From: Hoeflea_A sp039025395
Lineage (GTDB): Bacteria > Pseudomonadota > Alphaproteobacteria > Rhizobiales > Rhizobiaceae
Reading direction: 5' to 3'
Assembly (NCBI GenBank): GCA_039025395.1
Contig: JBCCOK010000020.1
Span: forward strand, 13,191-77,190
DNA: 64,000 bases
A model generated the notes under the pieces. It had not been told where the DNA came from. It saw only the letters and a program-made list of their open reading frames with translations, and made no database searches. The translations under genes and the position numbers were made by a program. Shown one piece after another: positions 26,359 through 35,145 of this stretch (position 1 is its first letter; each line of letters opens with the position of its first letter).

Positions 26359-28665
26359 ATGAATAAAAATACGGGCCAACCGAAGGCACCAGACAAAGGC
26401 GATTTTGACGATAACGCATTGTTCTATCATCAGTATCCGCGTCCCGGGAAACTCGAAATTCACGCTACGAAGCCGCTCGGAAACCAGAGGGATCTTGCGC
26501 TTGCTTACTCCCCTGGGGTGGCGGCACCCTGTCTTGCAATCAAGGATCAACCCTCGCTCGCAGCCGACTACACCGGTCGCGGCAATCTGGTAGCCGTTGT
26601 GTCCAACGGAACCGCTGTTTTGGGTCTTGGCTCGATCGGGCCCTTGGCCTCAAAGCCGGTCATGGAAGGCAAAGCGGTGCTGTTTAAGAAGTTCGCCGGT
26701 ATCGACGTGTTCGATATCGAGATAGACGCCACTGAAATTGACCACCTGGTTTTGGTCATCGCGGCGCTGGAGCCCACCTTCGGCGGGATCAATCTGGAAG
26801 ACATCAAGTCACCGGAATGTTTCGAAATCGAAGCGCAGTTACGGGAAAGGATGAATATTCCCGTTTTTCACGACGATCAGCACGGAACGGCAATCATCGT
26901 AGCGGCCGCAATCCTCAACGGTCTTGAACTCGCCGGAAAAGAACTAAGCACCGCCAAAATCGTTGCTTGCGGAGCTGGAGCCGCTGCGCTGGCCTGCCTC
27001 AACCTTTTGGTCGAGCTCGGTGCAAACCGCTCCAACATCTGGGTCCACGACATCGAAGGTCTCGTCTATGAGGGCCGTTCGGAGTTGATGGATGAATGGA
27101 AATCTGTCTACGCGCAGAAATCGGACCAACGAACGCTCGGCGAGAACATTGGCGGCGCGGATGTCTTCCTTGGCCTGTCCGCAGCAAACGTGCTGAAACC
27201 GGAAATGCTGATGCAGATGGCCGACAAGCCCTTGATCATGGCACTCGCCAATCCGACACCGGAAATTATGCCGGAAGACGCACGCAAGGCTCGCCCGGAC
27301 GCAATGATCTGCACCGGTCGCTCAGACTATCCGAACCAAGTCAACAATGTCCTGTGCTTCCCTTACATCTTCCGCGGAGCCCTGGACTGCGGTGCCAGCA
27401 CCATCAATGAAGACATGAAGCTGGCGGCAGTCGAAGCGATCGCAGGCTTGGCACGGGAAGAGCCTTCTGACGTTGCGGCAAAGGCCTATTCCGGCGACAC
27501 CCCGATTTTCGGGCCGGAATATCTCATCCCCTCACCTTTTGACCCGAGGCTGATACTGCGGATAGCGCCGGCGGTTGCCGAGGCGGCAAAGACCTCGGGC
27601 GTTGCAACAAGACCGATCAGCGACACCAACGCCTATCTCGATCAGCTTAACCGGTTCGTCTTCCGCTCGGGATTGATCATGAAACCGCTGTTCGCAGCGG
27701 CGAAAACCGCTGAAAGAAAGAAAGTGATTTTCGCAGAAGGTGAAGACGAGCGCGTCTTGCGCGCCACCCAGGTCCTGATTGAGGAAGGCATTGCGGCGCC
27801 GATCCTGATCGGACGCCCGGGGATTATTGAAACAAGGGTCAAACGTTTCGGCCTAAAGATCCGCCCGGAAAAGGATTTTCAGGTCACTAACCCTGAAGAC
27901 GACCCTCGTTATCGCGACTATGTCGAACTCTACTTTTCCCTTGTCGGCCGTAAAGGAATCAACCCGGAAGCAGCCCGCACCATCGTACGCACCAATTCGA
28001 CCATTATTGCCGCGCTCGCCGTCCGCCGTGGCGATGCCGATGCGCTGATCTGCGGTGTTGAGGGGCGCTACGAGCGTCACCTGCGCGATGTTGACCACGT
28101 GATCGGCAAACGTCCCGGCGTGAAGGACTTTTCTGCGTTGAGCCTGCTGATTTCACAACGTGGCGCGACGTTCCTGACCGACACCTACGTGTCGCTCGAT
28201 CCGTCCGCGGAAGAATTGGCTGAAACGACCCTGATGGCAGCAAAGGAGATCGAACGCTTCGGCATCAAGCCACGGGCGGCGCTGGTATCGCATTCCAATT
28301 TCGGATCACGTGACTCTGAGACTGCGCTCAAGATGCGAAAGGCAATTCGGCTAATCCGGAAACGCGCGCCGCACCTCGAAGCCGACGGCGAAATGCACGG
28401 AGACTCGGCCATATCGGAGTTGCTCCGCAACAAGGTCATGCCTGATTCAGGTTTAACTGGCGAAGCCAATCTGCTGGTGTTTCCCAATCTCGACTCTGCC
28501 AACATCACCCTGGGCGTCGTGAAATCGATGCTTGACGCGTTGCACGTCGGGCCAATCCTGCTCGGCAGCGCCCAACCTGCTCATATTCTGTCGCCCTCTG
28601 TAACCTCCCGTGGCGTCGTCAACATGGCCACTCTTGCGGTCGTGGAAGCCTCGATCCCAGGGTAA
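26359..28665 (+). CDS. maeB: NADP-dependent malic enzyme, chimeric with phosphotransacetylase-like domain
   Basis: 768 aa. The N-terminal 430 residues are malic enzyme: the malate site region ALAYSPGVAAPC, the cofactor motif GAGAAALAC and metal-binding HDDQHGTA. The C-terminal 330 residues (KKVIFAEGEDERVLRATQVL onward) match phosphate acetyl/butyryltransferase, which in chimeric MaeB is regulatory rather than clearly catalytic. It decarboxylates malate to pyruvate with NADPH formation, linking the TCA cycle to gluconeogenesis and reducing power. ATG 26359 is preferred to the preceding TTG 26356. The length is standard for the family. Confidence 0.96.
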   Translation: MNKNTGQPKAPDKGDFDDNALFYHQYPRPGKLEIHATKPLGNQRDLALAYSPGVAAPCLAIKDQPSLAADYTGRGNLVAVVSNGTAVLGLGSIGPLASKPVMEGKAVLFKKFAGIDVFDIEIDATEIDHLVLVIAALEPTFGGINLEDIKSPECFEIEAQLRERMNIPVFHDDQHGTAIIVAAAILNGLELAGKELSTAKIVACGAGAAALACLNLLVELGANRSNIWVHDIEGLVYEGRSELMDEWKSVYAQKSDQRTLGENIGGADVFLGLSAANVLKPEMLMQMADKPLIMALANPTPEIMPEDARKARPDAMICTGRSDYPNQVNNVLCFPYIFRGALDCGASTINEDMKLAAVEAIAGLAREEPSDVAAKAYSGDTPIFGPEYLIPSPFDPRLILRIAPAVAEAAKTSGVATRPISDTNAYLDQLNRFVFRSGLIMKPLFAAAKTAERKKVIFAEGEDERVLRATQVLIEEGIAAPILIGRPGIIETRVKRFGLKIRPEKDFQVTNPEDDPRYRDYVELYFSLVGRKGINPEAARTIVRTNSTIIAALAVRRGDADALICGVEGRYERHLRDVDHVIGKRPGVKDFSALSLLISQRGATFLTDTYVSLDPSAEELAETTLMAAKEIERFGIKPRAALVSHSNFGSRDSETALKMRKAIRLIRKRAPHLEADGEMHGDSAISELLRNKVMPDSGLTGEANLLVFPNLDSANITLGVVKSMLDALHVGPILLGSAQPAHILSPSVTSRGVVNMATLAVVEASIPG

Positions 28666-28825
28666 ACAAATCATGAAAAAAAGCATCTGAATGTTAAAAT
28701 TAATTAACGGTAAACATAGATACGCGTAATTCCAGCAATTTAGCCGCAAATACTGCGAATCAGCTAGACTTCTGAACATGAGAATCGACTATGCCGCCGC
28801 CTGAAGGCACCAGGGGTTTTATGGC

Positions 28826-29542
28826 ATGTCGAGACAACAGGGCTTTAACGGTCTACTCAAAGAACTGCAGAAGAAGAACAACAACACCGATTCTTTATTC
28901 CGCAAGATTCAATCGCAGTATGATATCTGCCACCAGGCCTATGTCAGTTTTTCACTGACCGCCGGGCGGCAAAACGCTCTGGATTTGTTGCACTCATTCC
29001 CTTTGGAATTCGTCAATCTTTACAGGCAGAAGAACCTCATTTCGATCGATCCGGTGATGCAGTCTGCATTGACCGGAGTCACGCCCGTGGACTGGCGCGA
29101 GCGTCACCTTAGTGACCCGGCGACCGGACCCATATTCACGATCGCTTCCGACTTCGGCATCAGCGACGTCGGGATGACCATTCCGCTTCTCAGCCGCGGC
29201 AATCAAACAGCATTGTTTGTTCTCAATGCCGACATAGCGCCAGAAAAATGGGCTAAGCGACGAATCGAGGTTCTGCGGGATGTGCAGGTGCTTGCAACCT
29301 ATCTCCACGCCGCAAGGCAGGAAAAAGCACAAGCATTCGAACCGGCTGAACTGACTGCGCGGGAGTCGGAAGTTCTAACATGGACGGCAGCGGGAAAGAG
29401 CTATTGGGAGATCGCCATGATCCTCGGCATATCCGAGCGAACAGTGCGATTCTTCATGACCAATGCCCGGCGCAAACTGGGTGTTGTGACCAACCCCCAG
29501 GCAGTCGCACAAGCCGTCTGGCGGGGAATTATTCCCCTTTAA
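28826..29542 (+). CDS. LuxR-family quorum-sensing transcription factor
   Basis: 238 aa. The N-terminal autoinducer-binding domain keeps Tyr66, Asp75, Pro76 and Trp90, equal to TraR Y61, D70, P71 and W85; the position of TraR Trp57 is Phe62. The C-terminal GerE helix-turn-helix runs from LTARESEVL to about VTNPQ (residues about 173-222) with GISERTVRFFMTNARRKL. It should bind an acyl-homoserine lactone and the lux box at 29636-29655 to activate luxI. The ATG at 28826 follows AGGGG; an out-of-frame ATG lies 5 bases earlier. Same strand as luxI, 171 bp upstream of it. Confidence 0.93.
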   Translation: MSRQQGFNGLLKELQKKNNNTDSLFRKIQSQYDICHQAYVSFSLTAGRQNALDLLHSFPLEFVNLYRQKNLISIDPVMQSALTGVTPVDWRERHLSDPATGPIFTIASDFGISDVGMTIPLLSRGNQTALFVLNADIAPEKWAKRRIEVLRDVQVLATYLHAARQEKAQAFEPAELTARESEVLTWTAAGKSYWEIAMILGISERTVRFFMTNARRKLGVVTNPQAVAQAVWRGIIPL

Positions 29543-29635
29543 CCAACGCCGCAGCAACCTCGTTCGCAGGGATCGCCGTTTGCCAAGGGAGCAGGCAACG
29601 ATGCGATTTACAATCGCAATTTGGAAGTTGTCGGC

Positions 29636-29655
29636 TACTGTCGTTAGCGACAGTA
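29636..29655 (+). promoter_or_regulatory. lux box upstream of luxI
   Basis: TACTGTCGTTAGCGACAGTA is a 20-bp inverted repeat (18 of 20 positions symmetric), the size and symmetry of a LuxR-type operator. It sits 58 bases upstream of the luxI start, between luxR and luxI, as expected for positive autoregulation. Confidence 0.8.
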
Positions 29656-29713
29656 CAAGCTATTGGCGTCCAAATTCATAATGCTCCCGTCCCCAAAGCA
29701 CTGGAGCAGAGTA

Positions 29714-30361
29714 ATGATAAAAGTATTCAACGGGCTGGAGCGCCATCTTTACCCCGAATATTCATCCGAGATCTTCCGTTTGCGGAAGCGTGTGTTCCAC
29801 GACATGTTAAAATGGGATGTAACGATAGATCAGGATGAGGAATATGACGCCTTCGACAATGCAAATCCGATCTATGTTGCTTCCGTGTCGCCCCACACCG
29901 GCCGTCTTCGTGGCGCACTTCGCTTGTTGCCCACCAGCGGTCCGAATATGCTCGCAGATACATTTCCGCAGCTGATGAACGGTGCGCAACGCATCAGCTG
30001 CCCCACTGTCTGGGAGTCGAGCCGGTTTTGTATTGATCCCGATCTGGCACAGGATCGCTCCTCAAACCAGGTGACGGTTGCAGCCGCCGAGCTTATGTGC
30101 GGCGTCGGCGAACTTGGACTGGAGTCCGGCATAAGGCGGATCATCACCGTCACAGACGTATTTCTCGAGCGTATGTTCCGGCGCATGGGCTGCCCTGGTG
30201 AACGGATTGGCAGGCCGCAGAGGATAGGCTCCGTCATCGCGGTTGCAGTGGGATGGGAGGTCAGCCACGAATTGCTGTCACATATGAAGTCCGTTGCATC
30301 GATATCGGGCCGCGTCCTCGAACGCACCACGACGCTGGAGGATGCGCGCAAAGCGGCCTGA
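29714..30361 (+). CDS. Acyl-homoserine-lactone synthase (LuxI family)
   Basis: 215 aa. All eight near-invariant LuxI residues are present: Arg24, Phe28, Trp34, Asp45, Asp48, Arg70, Glu101 and Arg104. The enzyme couples an acyl chain from acyl-ACP to S-adenosylmethionine to make the signal; chain length cannot be read from the sequence. ATG 29714 has GGAG 7 bases upstream. The frame is open to 29663, but the extra residues are not LuxI-like. It lies directly behind a lux box and the luxR gene. Confidence 0.96.
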   Translation: MIKVFNGLERHLYPEYSSEIFRLRKRVFHDMLKWDVTIDQDEEYDAFDNANPIYVASVSPHTGRLRGALRLLPTSGPNMLADTFPQLMNGAQRISCPTVWESSRFCIDPDLAQDRSSNQVTVAAAELMCGVGELGLESGIRRIITVTDVFLERMFRRMGCPGERIGRPQRIGSVIAVAVGWEVSHELLSHMKSVASISGRVLERTTTLEDARKAA

Positions 30362-30503
30362 TGTCGACGGCCTGTTGGCCCCGGCTCCGACGACAAAGGC
30401 CGCAATGAAAGCGGCCCCGATAAAAACAGCAATGTGATTTCGCATCTGCTGCATTGATCGGCAATTCGGTGTATGATTCGCACCATTGCGCCACTTCGGA
30501 TGC

Positions 30504-31574
30504 ATGGGGGTCGTCGGCACATTGCGGCAATGGTGGTTGACAACTGCGGCAGCGGTGGTTTGCACGCTCGCAACACAGTCTGTCGCTTTCAGCCAGGACC
30601 GGCAGGTTTGCGCACGCCTTGAAAGCCAGTTGAAACAGTTTGTCGATGCGATTCCGCGGGACGACATTGCGTCGCGCTTTGATCCTGGGATCGAGGGCTA
30701 CCGAGCCAACATCGAGGAACTTCGGCTACAACTCGGCCGCCTTGATTGCACGGCGGGCAGCGTGATCTTTCTCGGCGACACAACACGGTCGGTCTGCCAA
30801 CCGCTACAGGACCAACTCGCTTTCCAGGAGGCGCAGTTGCAACGTGCTCTCAACCAGCGCGAAGCGGAACTGAGTGGCGACAATTCGCTGGCAAAGCAGC
30901 GCATTCTCGCCGCGCTGAACGCGAACGGTTGCAGCGCTTCAGATGGCATTATCATACGCGATACGCTGGGTGTCGAAGGCGACGAAGAACTGGTCGCAGA
31001 CCCCAACAAAGCCTACCGAACGATCTGTGTGCGAATGTGTGACGGCTACTATTACCCTGTTTCTTTTGCATCCACACCCGACCAGTTCGGTCGCGACGCC
31101 GCGCAATGCGCACGGAGCTGTCCAGGCGCGGACGTCGACCTGTTTTTTCACAGCGTGCCGGAACAGGAAAGCGACGAGATGGTGTCGGCTGATGACAAGA
31201 CGCCCTACCGCACCTTGCCAAATGCTTTTGCCTATCGCAGAAGCGGCTCTTTCGGTGGCCCGCAATGCAGTTGCGATGAAAAGCCGCCATCGACAGGCGG
31301 CATCGCGGTCGCGCCCGGCAGCAGCCGCTCCGTTGTGATTATCGACCCGAACAAGGGCGCAAATCCGTCATCATCGATCATCGACGGCGAGGGCAACGTG
31401 ATTGGAGTTGATCCGCAAGCCGACGAAGAAGCGCAGACGCAGCCGCAGGAAGCTGGCCCTCCCTCACGCGACATGGACCCGACACGACGCGTCAGGGTCG
31501 TCGGGCCAAAGTTTCTTCCCGACCAATCAGAGGCAATAGATCTGCGAGCTCCGGTCCCGACCGTAAACCCGTAA
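30504..31574 (+). CDS. DUF2865 secreted protein
   Basis: 356 aa from ATG 30504. A Sec signal (about residues 1-30, ending in TQSVAFS) is followed by a helical segment rich in Gln/Leu and the DUF2865 core: ICVRMCDGYYYPVSF, AQCARSCPGADVDLFFH and TLPNAFAYRRS. Eight or more cysteines suggest disulfides in the periplasm. The tail RVRVVGPKFLP...AIDLRAP is also conserved in this family. Function is unknown; the family is confined mainly to Hyphomicrobiales. A TTG at 30486 is an alternative start. The last 83 bp overlap the end of gltX on the other strand. Confidence 0.82.
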   Translation: MGVVGTLRQWWLTTAAAVVCTLATQSVAFSQDRQVCARLESQLKQFVDAIPRDDIASRFDPGIEGYRANIEELRLQLGRLDCTAGSVIFLGDTTRSVCQPLQDQLAFQEAQLQRALNQREAELSGDNSLAKQRILAALNANGCSASDGIIIRDTLGVEGDEELVADPNKAYRTICVRMCDGYYYPVSFASTPDQFGRDAAQCARSCPGADVDLFFHSVPEQESDEMVSADDKTPYRTLPNAFAYRRSGSFGGPQCSCDEKPPSTGGIAVAPGSSRSVVIIDPNKGANPSSSIIDGEGNVIGVDPQADEEAQTQPQEAGPPSRDMDPTRRVRVVGPKFLPDQSEAIDLRAPVPTVNP

Positions 31575-32886
31575 GGGCGATGCGCAACGGCATGAAAAGC
31601 GCCCTTCCCTTGCGTCCGCTGGCCGCGGCCACCTCGTCGGTCCACGTTTTCCATGTCTGACCGCTCCAAGGCTCTTTCGGTAACAAGTCGAAGGCCTCAC
31701 GAACAAAACCGGCATCGTCATCGCTGAGCTGCTCATCATCCTCAGGTGCCTGATATACGATTTGCCACCAACGGCTCGCCTCCTGCACAAAATCAAGATT
31801 CTTGCGCACCGCCAGCCAGAGTGGTTCTGCTGAAGCGCCGGAAATACCGCGCTCGGCAAGCCGATCCGCAACAGCGGCAAAATCCAGTTCGTGAACGAGC
31901 GACCTGTTGAGGGTCGCCAGTTCCGCCGGATCGAATTTCGCAGCAGATTTCGATGCAAAATCCACCCTGAAGTCTTCCAGCAATGCATCCATGGATTCCT
32001 TTGCTGTTACGCTTTCCGATGTTCCGATAAGCACGGCCAAGCTATTAATCGACATGGGCTCATAACCGGCTTCGCGCAACGAACCGATCGACAGTGCATT
32101 GGAACGTTTCGAGAGGCCTTCGCCGCTCGATGTGGTGAGCAAATTGTGGTGACCAAAAGCAGGGGCCGGTCCGCCCAAAGCTTCGAAAAGAGCGATCTGC
32201 GCGCCGGTGTTGGTCACATGGTCGTCACCGCGGATGATGTGTGACACCGCCATTTCGATGTCATCGACAACGGAAGGAAGCGTGTAAAGGTAGCTGCCGT
32301 CTTCGCGGATCAGGACCGGGTCGGACATCGATGCGAGATCGACCGTTTGCGGCCCCCGGATGACATCGGCCCACTGCACTTCCGTGCGCTGGGTCTCAAA
32401 CGGATCGGTTGAGAAGTTGGGGAGAAGGAAGCGCCAATGCGGCTTGCGGCCCTCGGCCTCCAGGCTGTGACGTTCAGCCTCCGTCAGCTTCAATGCCTCC
32501 CGGCCGTAGACTGGCGGAAGCCTGCGGGCCAGCCGCAGCTTGCGCCTGCGCTCGAGTTCTTCCGCGGTTTCATAACAGGCATAGAGCAGCCCGGCGGCTT
32601 TCAGTTTGTCGGCCGCTTCGGCATAGGCGTCGAAACGCTGCGACTGCCATGCAACCAGATCGGCGTGAATACCCAGCCATTCCAGATCGGACTTTATGGC
32701 ATCGGCATATTCTGTCTTCGAACGGACAAGGTCCGTATCGTCAAAGCGCAAAATAAAACGTCCACCCTGCTGTTTTGCAAACAGCCAGTTGAACAGCGCT
32801 GTACGCGCATTGCCGATATGTATGCGGCCTGTCGGCGACGGCGCGAAACGAACGGAGGCGGTTCCGGATTTTTCCATTTCAGTCAT
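31492..32886 (-). CDS. gltX: Glutamyl-tRNA synthetase
   Basis: 464 aa, class I aminoacyl-tRNA synthetase. The HIGH motif reads HIGN (residues 23-26, after APSPTGRI) and the KMSKS motif reads GLSKR, a form common in the second GluRS of alphaproteobacteria. It charges tRNA-Glu, and in organisms without GlnRS also tRNA-Gln for later amidation; which tRNA this copy serves is not visible here. It follows an MFS gene on the same strand after 38 bp. Its 3' end overlaps the DUF2865 gene tail to tail. Confidence 0.95.
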   Translation of the reverse strand: MTEMEKSGTASVRFAPSPTGRIHIGNARTALFNWLFAKQQGGRFILRFDDTDLVRSKTEYADAIKSDLEWLGIHADLVAWQSQRFDAYAEAADKLKAAGLLYACYETAEELERRRKLRLARRLPPVYGREALKLTEAERHSLEAEGRKPHWRFLLPNFSTDPFETQRTEVQWADVIRGPQTVDLASMSDPVLIREDGSYLYTLPSVVDDIEMAVSHIIRGDDHVTNTGAQIALFEALGGPAPAFGHHNLLTTSSGEGLSKRSNALSIGSLREAGYEPMSINSLAVLIGTSESVTAKESMDALLEDFRVDFASKSAAKFDPAELATLNRSLVHELDFAAVADRLAERGISGASAEPLWLAVRKNLDFVQEASRWWQIVYQAPEDDEQLSDDDAGFVREAFDLLPKEPWSGQTWKTWTDEVAAASGRKGRALFMPLRIALTGLRSGPELADLLPLIGREETLARRP

Positions 32887-32924
32887 CGTGGCGGGTTACT
32901 CAAGCACGCCAACAATGGCAAGCC

Positions 32925-34163
32925 CTATTGTGCAGCGCGCGTCGCTGCAATGGCCCGGTTGCGCAGCGCAATTCTGGAACTCACAACCGCCATCAGAAAA
33001 CTGACCACAACGCAATAGGTGCCCATGGCAAAGATCTGCAGCGGGTAGGCAACACCATAGTCGATAAGGAAGCCCGTAACGCCTGGCCCCATCGCGGTCG
33101 AAAACACCAGCAGGGCGATAATCACGGCGCGGATCGATCCCAGGTGGCGCGTCCCGTAAACTTCCGGCCAAAGGGCACCGAAGAGCGTAGATGAAATTCC
33201 GTAGGAAACACCCAAGAGAGCCATGAATGCAAAAATGGACCATTGCGCACCGACCATTGCGAGGACAAAGCAAGAGAGCGCCAGCGGCAGTAGAAAAATC
33301 GGCAACATGCCAACAGCGGAGAACCGGTCAATCAGAAAGCCGCCAATCAGGGCAAAACAGACCGTCATGGCAGCCATGAAGACGAACGATCCGGCAAATA
33401 GCTCAAGGGACCAGCCGCGAAGTTCCACAAGGTAAACCTGGTGAAAAAAGATGGTCGTGCCAATGAAACCGGGCGCAAGAACTCCTATCAGGAGAAGCCA
33501 GAAGATCGGATCTCGAAGCACTTCCTTGCGAGTCCAGTCCCGCGGTGCGCTGTTAGCTTCAAGATGGTCGGTCGATTTCGGCTGCCGTTCGACACGCATC
33601 AACGCGTAAATCAAAGGCAGGGCAATTCCGATCAACAGCAAGGCTGCCAACAGCCAGGTGTTGCGCCAGCCGAGTCCCGCGACAATTGCCACATAAATGA
33701 TCGGAAGCAGTGCCTCGCCCGCCTGATGCCCGAGCGTTGCCACGGATACTGCCCTACCGCGCTGCGCGGCATACCAGCGGCCCATCGCGGTAATTGCGTT
33801 GTGTGTCATCATGCCTTGGCCGAAAAGGCGCAACCCGAATATCGTAATCAACAGAAACAAAACGCCGTCGGCGAAAGCCATCGACGCAGCAAACAGCGCC
33901 AGAAGCGGGATGATCAGTAGCGCGACCCGTGAGACACTGACAAAATCGACGATCTTTCCCACCTGCGACAGCACCAATGCGCTCGCAAGTGTTGCAAGCA
34001 TGTAGAGCGTGCCGAATTCGCCATGGCTCAATCCGAACTCGGCGCGAATACTTCCCGCAGACAGAGCAATAAAAAACGTCTGACCGAAACTTGAAAAGAA
34101 AGTCAGCAAAAATCCGCCGGCAAGCCAGCGTGCATTTTCGCGCAGAAAAGCGGCAAACGGCAT
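32925..34163 (-). CDS. MFS transporter
   Basis: 412 aa with 12 predicted TM helices. The N-terminal motif FFSSFGQTFFIALSAG and the loop SQVGKIVDFVSVSR (a loose motif A) resemble the oxalate/formate or monocarboxylate antiporter side of the MFS. The central loop (MRVERQPKSTDHL) is cytoplasmic. Substrate unknown. Upstream of gltX on the same strand and divergent from a TauE/SafE-family gene. The inverted repeat CATTCAGTG...CACTGAATG lies in its promoter region. Confidence 0.87.
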   Translation of the reverse strand: MPFAAFLRENARWLAGGFLLTFFSSFGQTFFIALSAGSIRAEFGLSHGEFGTLYMLATLASALVLSQVGKIVDFVSVSRVALLIIPLLALFAASMAFADGVLFLLITIFGLRLFGQGMMTHNAITAMGRWYAAQRGRAVSVATLGHQAGEALLPIIYVAIVAGLGWRNTWLLAALLLIGIALPLIYALMRVERQPKSTDHLEANSAPRDWTRKEVLRDPIFWLLLIGVLAPGFIGTTIFFHQVYLVELRGWSLELFAGSFVFMAAMTVCFALIGGFLIDRFSAVGMLPIFLLPLALSCFVLAMVGAQWSIFAFMALLGVSYGISSTLFGALWPEVYGTRHLGSIRAVIIALLVFSTAMGPGVTGFLIDYGVAYPLQIFAMGTYCVVVSFLMAVVSSRIALRNRAIAATRAAQ

Positions 34164-34212
34164 CGGTTTTTCCTAGAATGACGAGCCGGCCCGTATTGCT
34201 ACGTAAGGCTTG

Positions 34213-34285
34213 CATTCAGTGTCGATTCCAAGCCTGGGCGGCCATCAACATTTGGGATTGTTGGATAAAGGCTATGCACTGAATG
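34213..34285. promoter_or_regulatory. Spaced inverted repeat in divergent promoter region
   Basis: CATTCAGTG at 34213-34221 is repeated inverted as CACTGAATG at 34277-34285, with a 55-base spacer, between divergent MFS and TauE/SafE genes. Two half-sites of one regulator acting on both promoters is one reading. Confidence 0.35.
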
Positions 34286-34377
34286 TTGAAGCATGGTCAA
34301 GCCGGGTGTGTTCTTTTCTCGGCTATGCAATGATGCAATGACTCGTCATACAAAGCTGTGTCGGACCGAAGCGCGCA

Positions 34378-35145
34378 ATGTCAGATCCCACGATCCTGTT
34401 GATCACCTGTGTCGTCTTCCTGCTGGCCGGTTTGATAAAGGGATTTGTCGGCTTCGGGCTACCGCTGATTGGCGTCGGCATGATGACAGCGCTCGTCGGA
34501 CTGCAGACCGCGATCGCGCTTTTGCTGGTGCCGGCATTGATAACCAACATCTGGCAGGGTTTCACCGGCGCATATACAGCGGCTCTGTTTCGGCGCTTCT
34601 GGCCCTGTTTCATTGCAACGATGTTGTTCACATGGCCAGGAACGGTCGCACTGGCGCGGGTCAATCCGGACTATTTCAGCGCCCTTCTGGGACTGCTGCT
34701 CATCGTCTACGTATTGCTCAGTCTTTTCGATATGCGGTTTGTCGTTCCACGCAATCTGGAAACCGCTTTCAATCCGATCGTCGGCGTGATGAACGGCCTG
34801 CTTGCCGGAATGACCGGCGCTTTCACCATGCCCGGCGTCGTCTATCTACAGTCGACACAGTTGCCGCGCGATGAGCTTGTGCAGGCTCTCGGCATGCTGT
34901 TCACCCTTGCCACAATTGGGCTTTTTGTTTCCATGGGCAGTCAGCAGTTGCTTACCGGCAAACTTGGATTGATTTCAGCGGCAGCGGTGCCCCCAACCTT
35001 TCTGGGCATGTTTATCGGCGCGCGCCTGCGCATGCGCACTTCCGAGGAACGGTTCCGTGTGTACTTTCTCTTGGCCCTCGGTTTTCTGGGCTTTTACATC
35101 ACGGCGCGCGCGGTGTTGGCGATCGCTATTCTGCCCGGTCCCTGA
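34378..35145 (+). CDS. TauE/SafE-family sulfite/organosulfonate exporter-like permease
   Basis: 255 aa, about eight TM helices in two halves. Conserved family elements are LIKGFVGFGLPLIGVG in the first half and GLLAGMTGAFTMPGVVYLQS in the second. Members export sulfite, sulfoacetate or similar anions; no sulfur gene is adjacent, so the substrate is open. Divergent from the MFS gene; its last 20 bp overlap the end of nadE on the opposite strand. Confidence 0.9.
   Translation: MSDPTILLITCVVFLLAGLIKGFVGFGLPLIGVGMMTALVGLQTAIALLLVPALITNIWQGFTGAYTAALFRRFWPCFIATMLFTWPGTVALARVNPDYFSALLGLLLIVYVLLSLFDMRFVVPRNLETAFNPIVGVMNGLLAGMTGAFTMPGVVYLQSTQLPRDELVQALGMLFTLATIGLFVSMGSQQLLTGKLGLISAAAVPPTFLGMFIGARLRMRTSEERFRVYFLLALGFLGFYITARAVLAIAILPGP

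Noticed and set aside
28694..28707. TTAA-N6-TTAA upstream of luxR considered as a CtrA site
   Set aside because: Spacing is 6 rather than the 7 bases of the consensus, in an AT-rich stretch where such matches are expected by chance.
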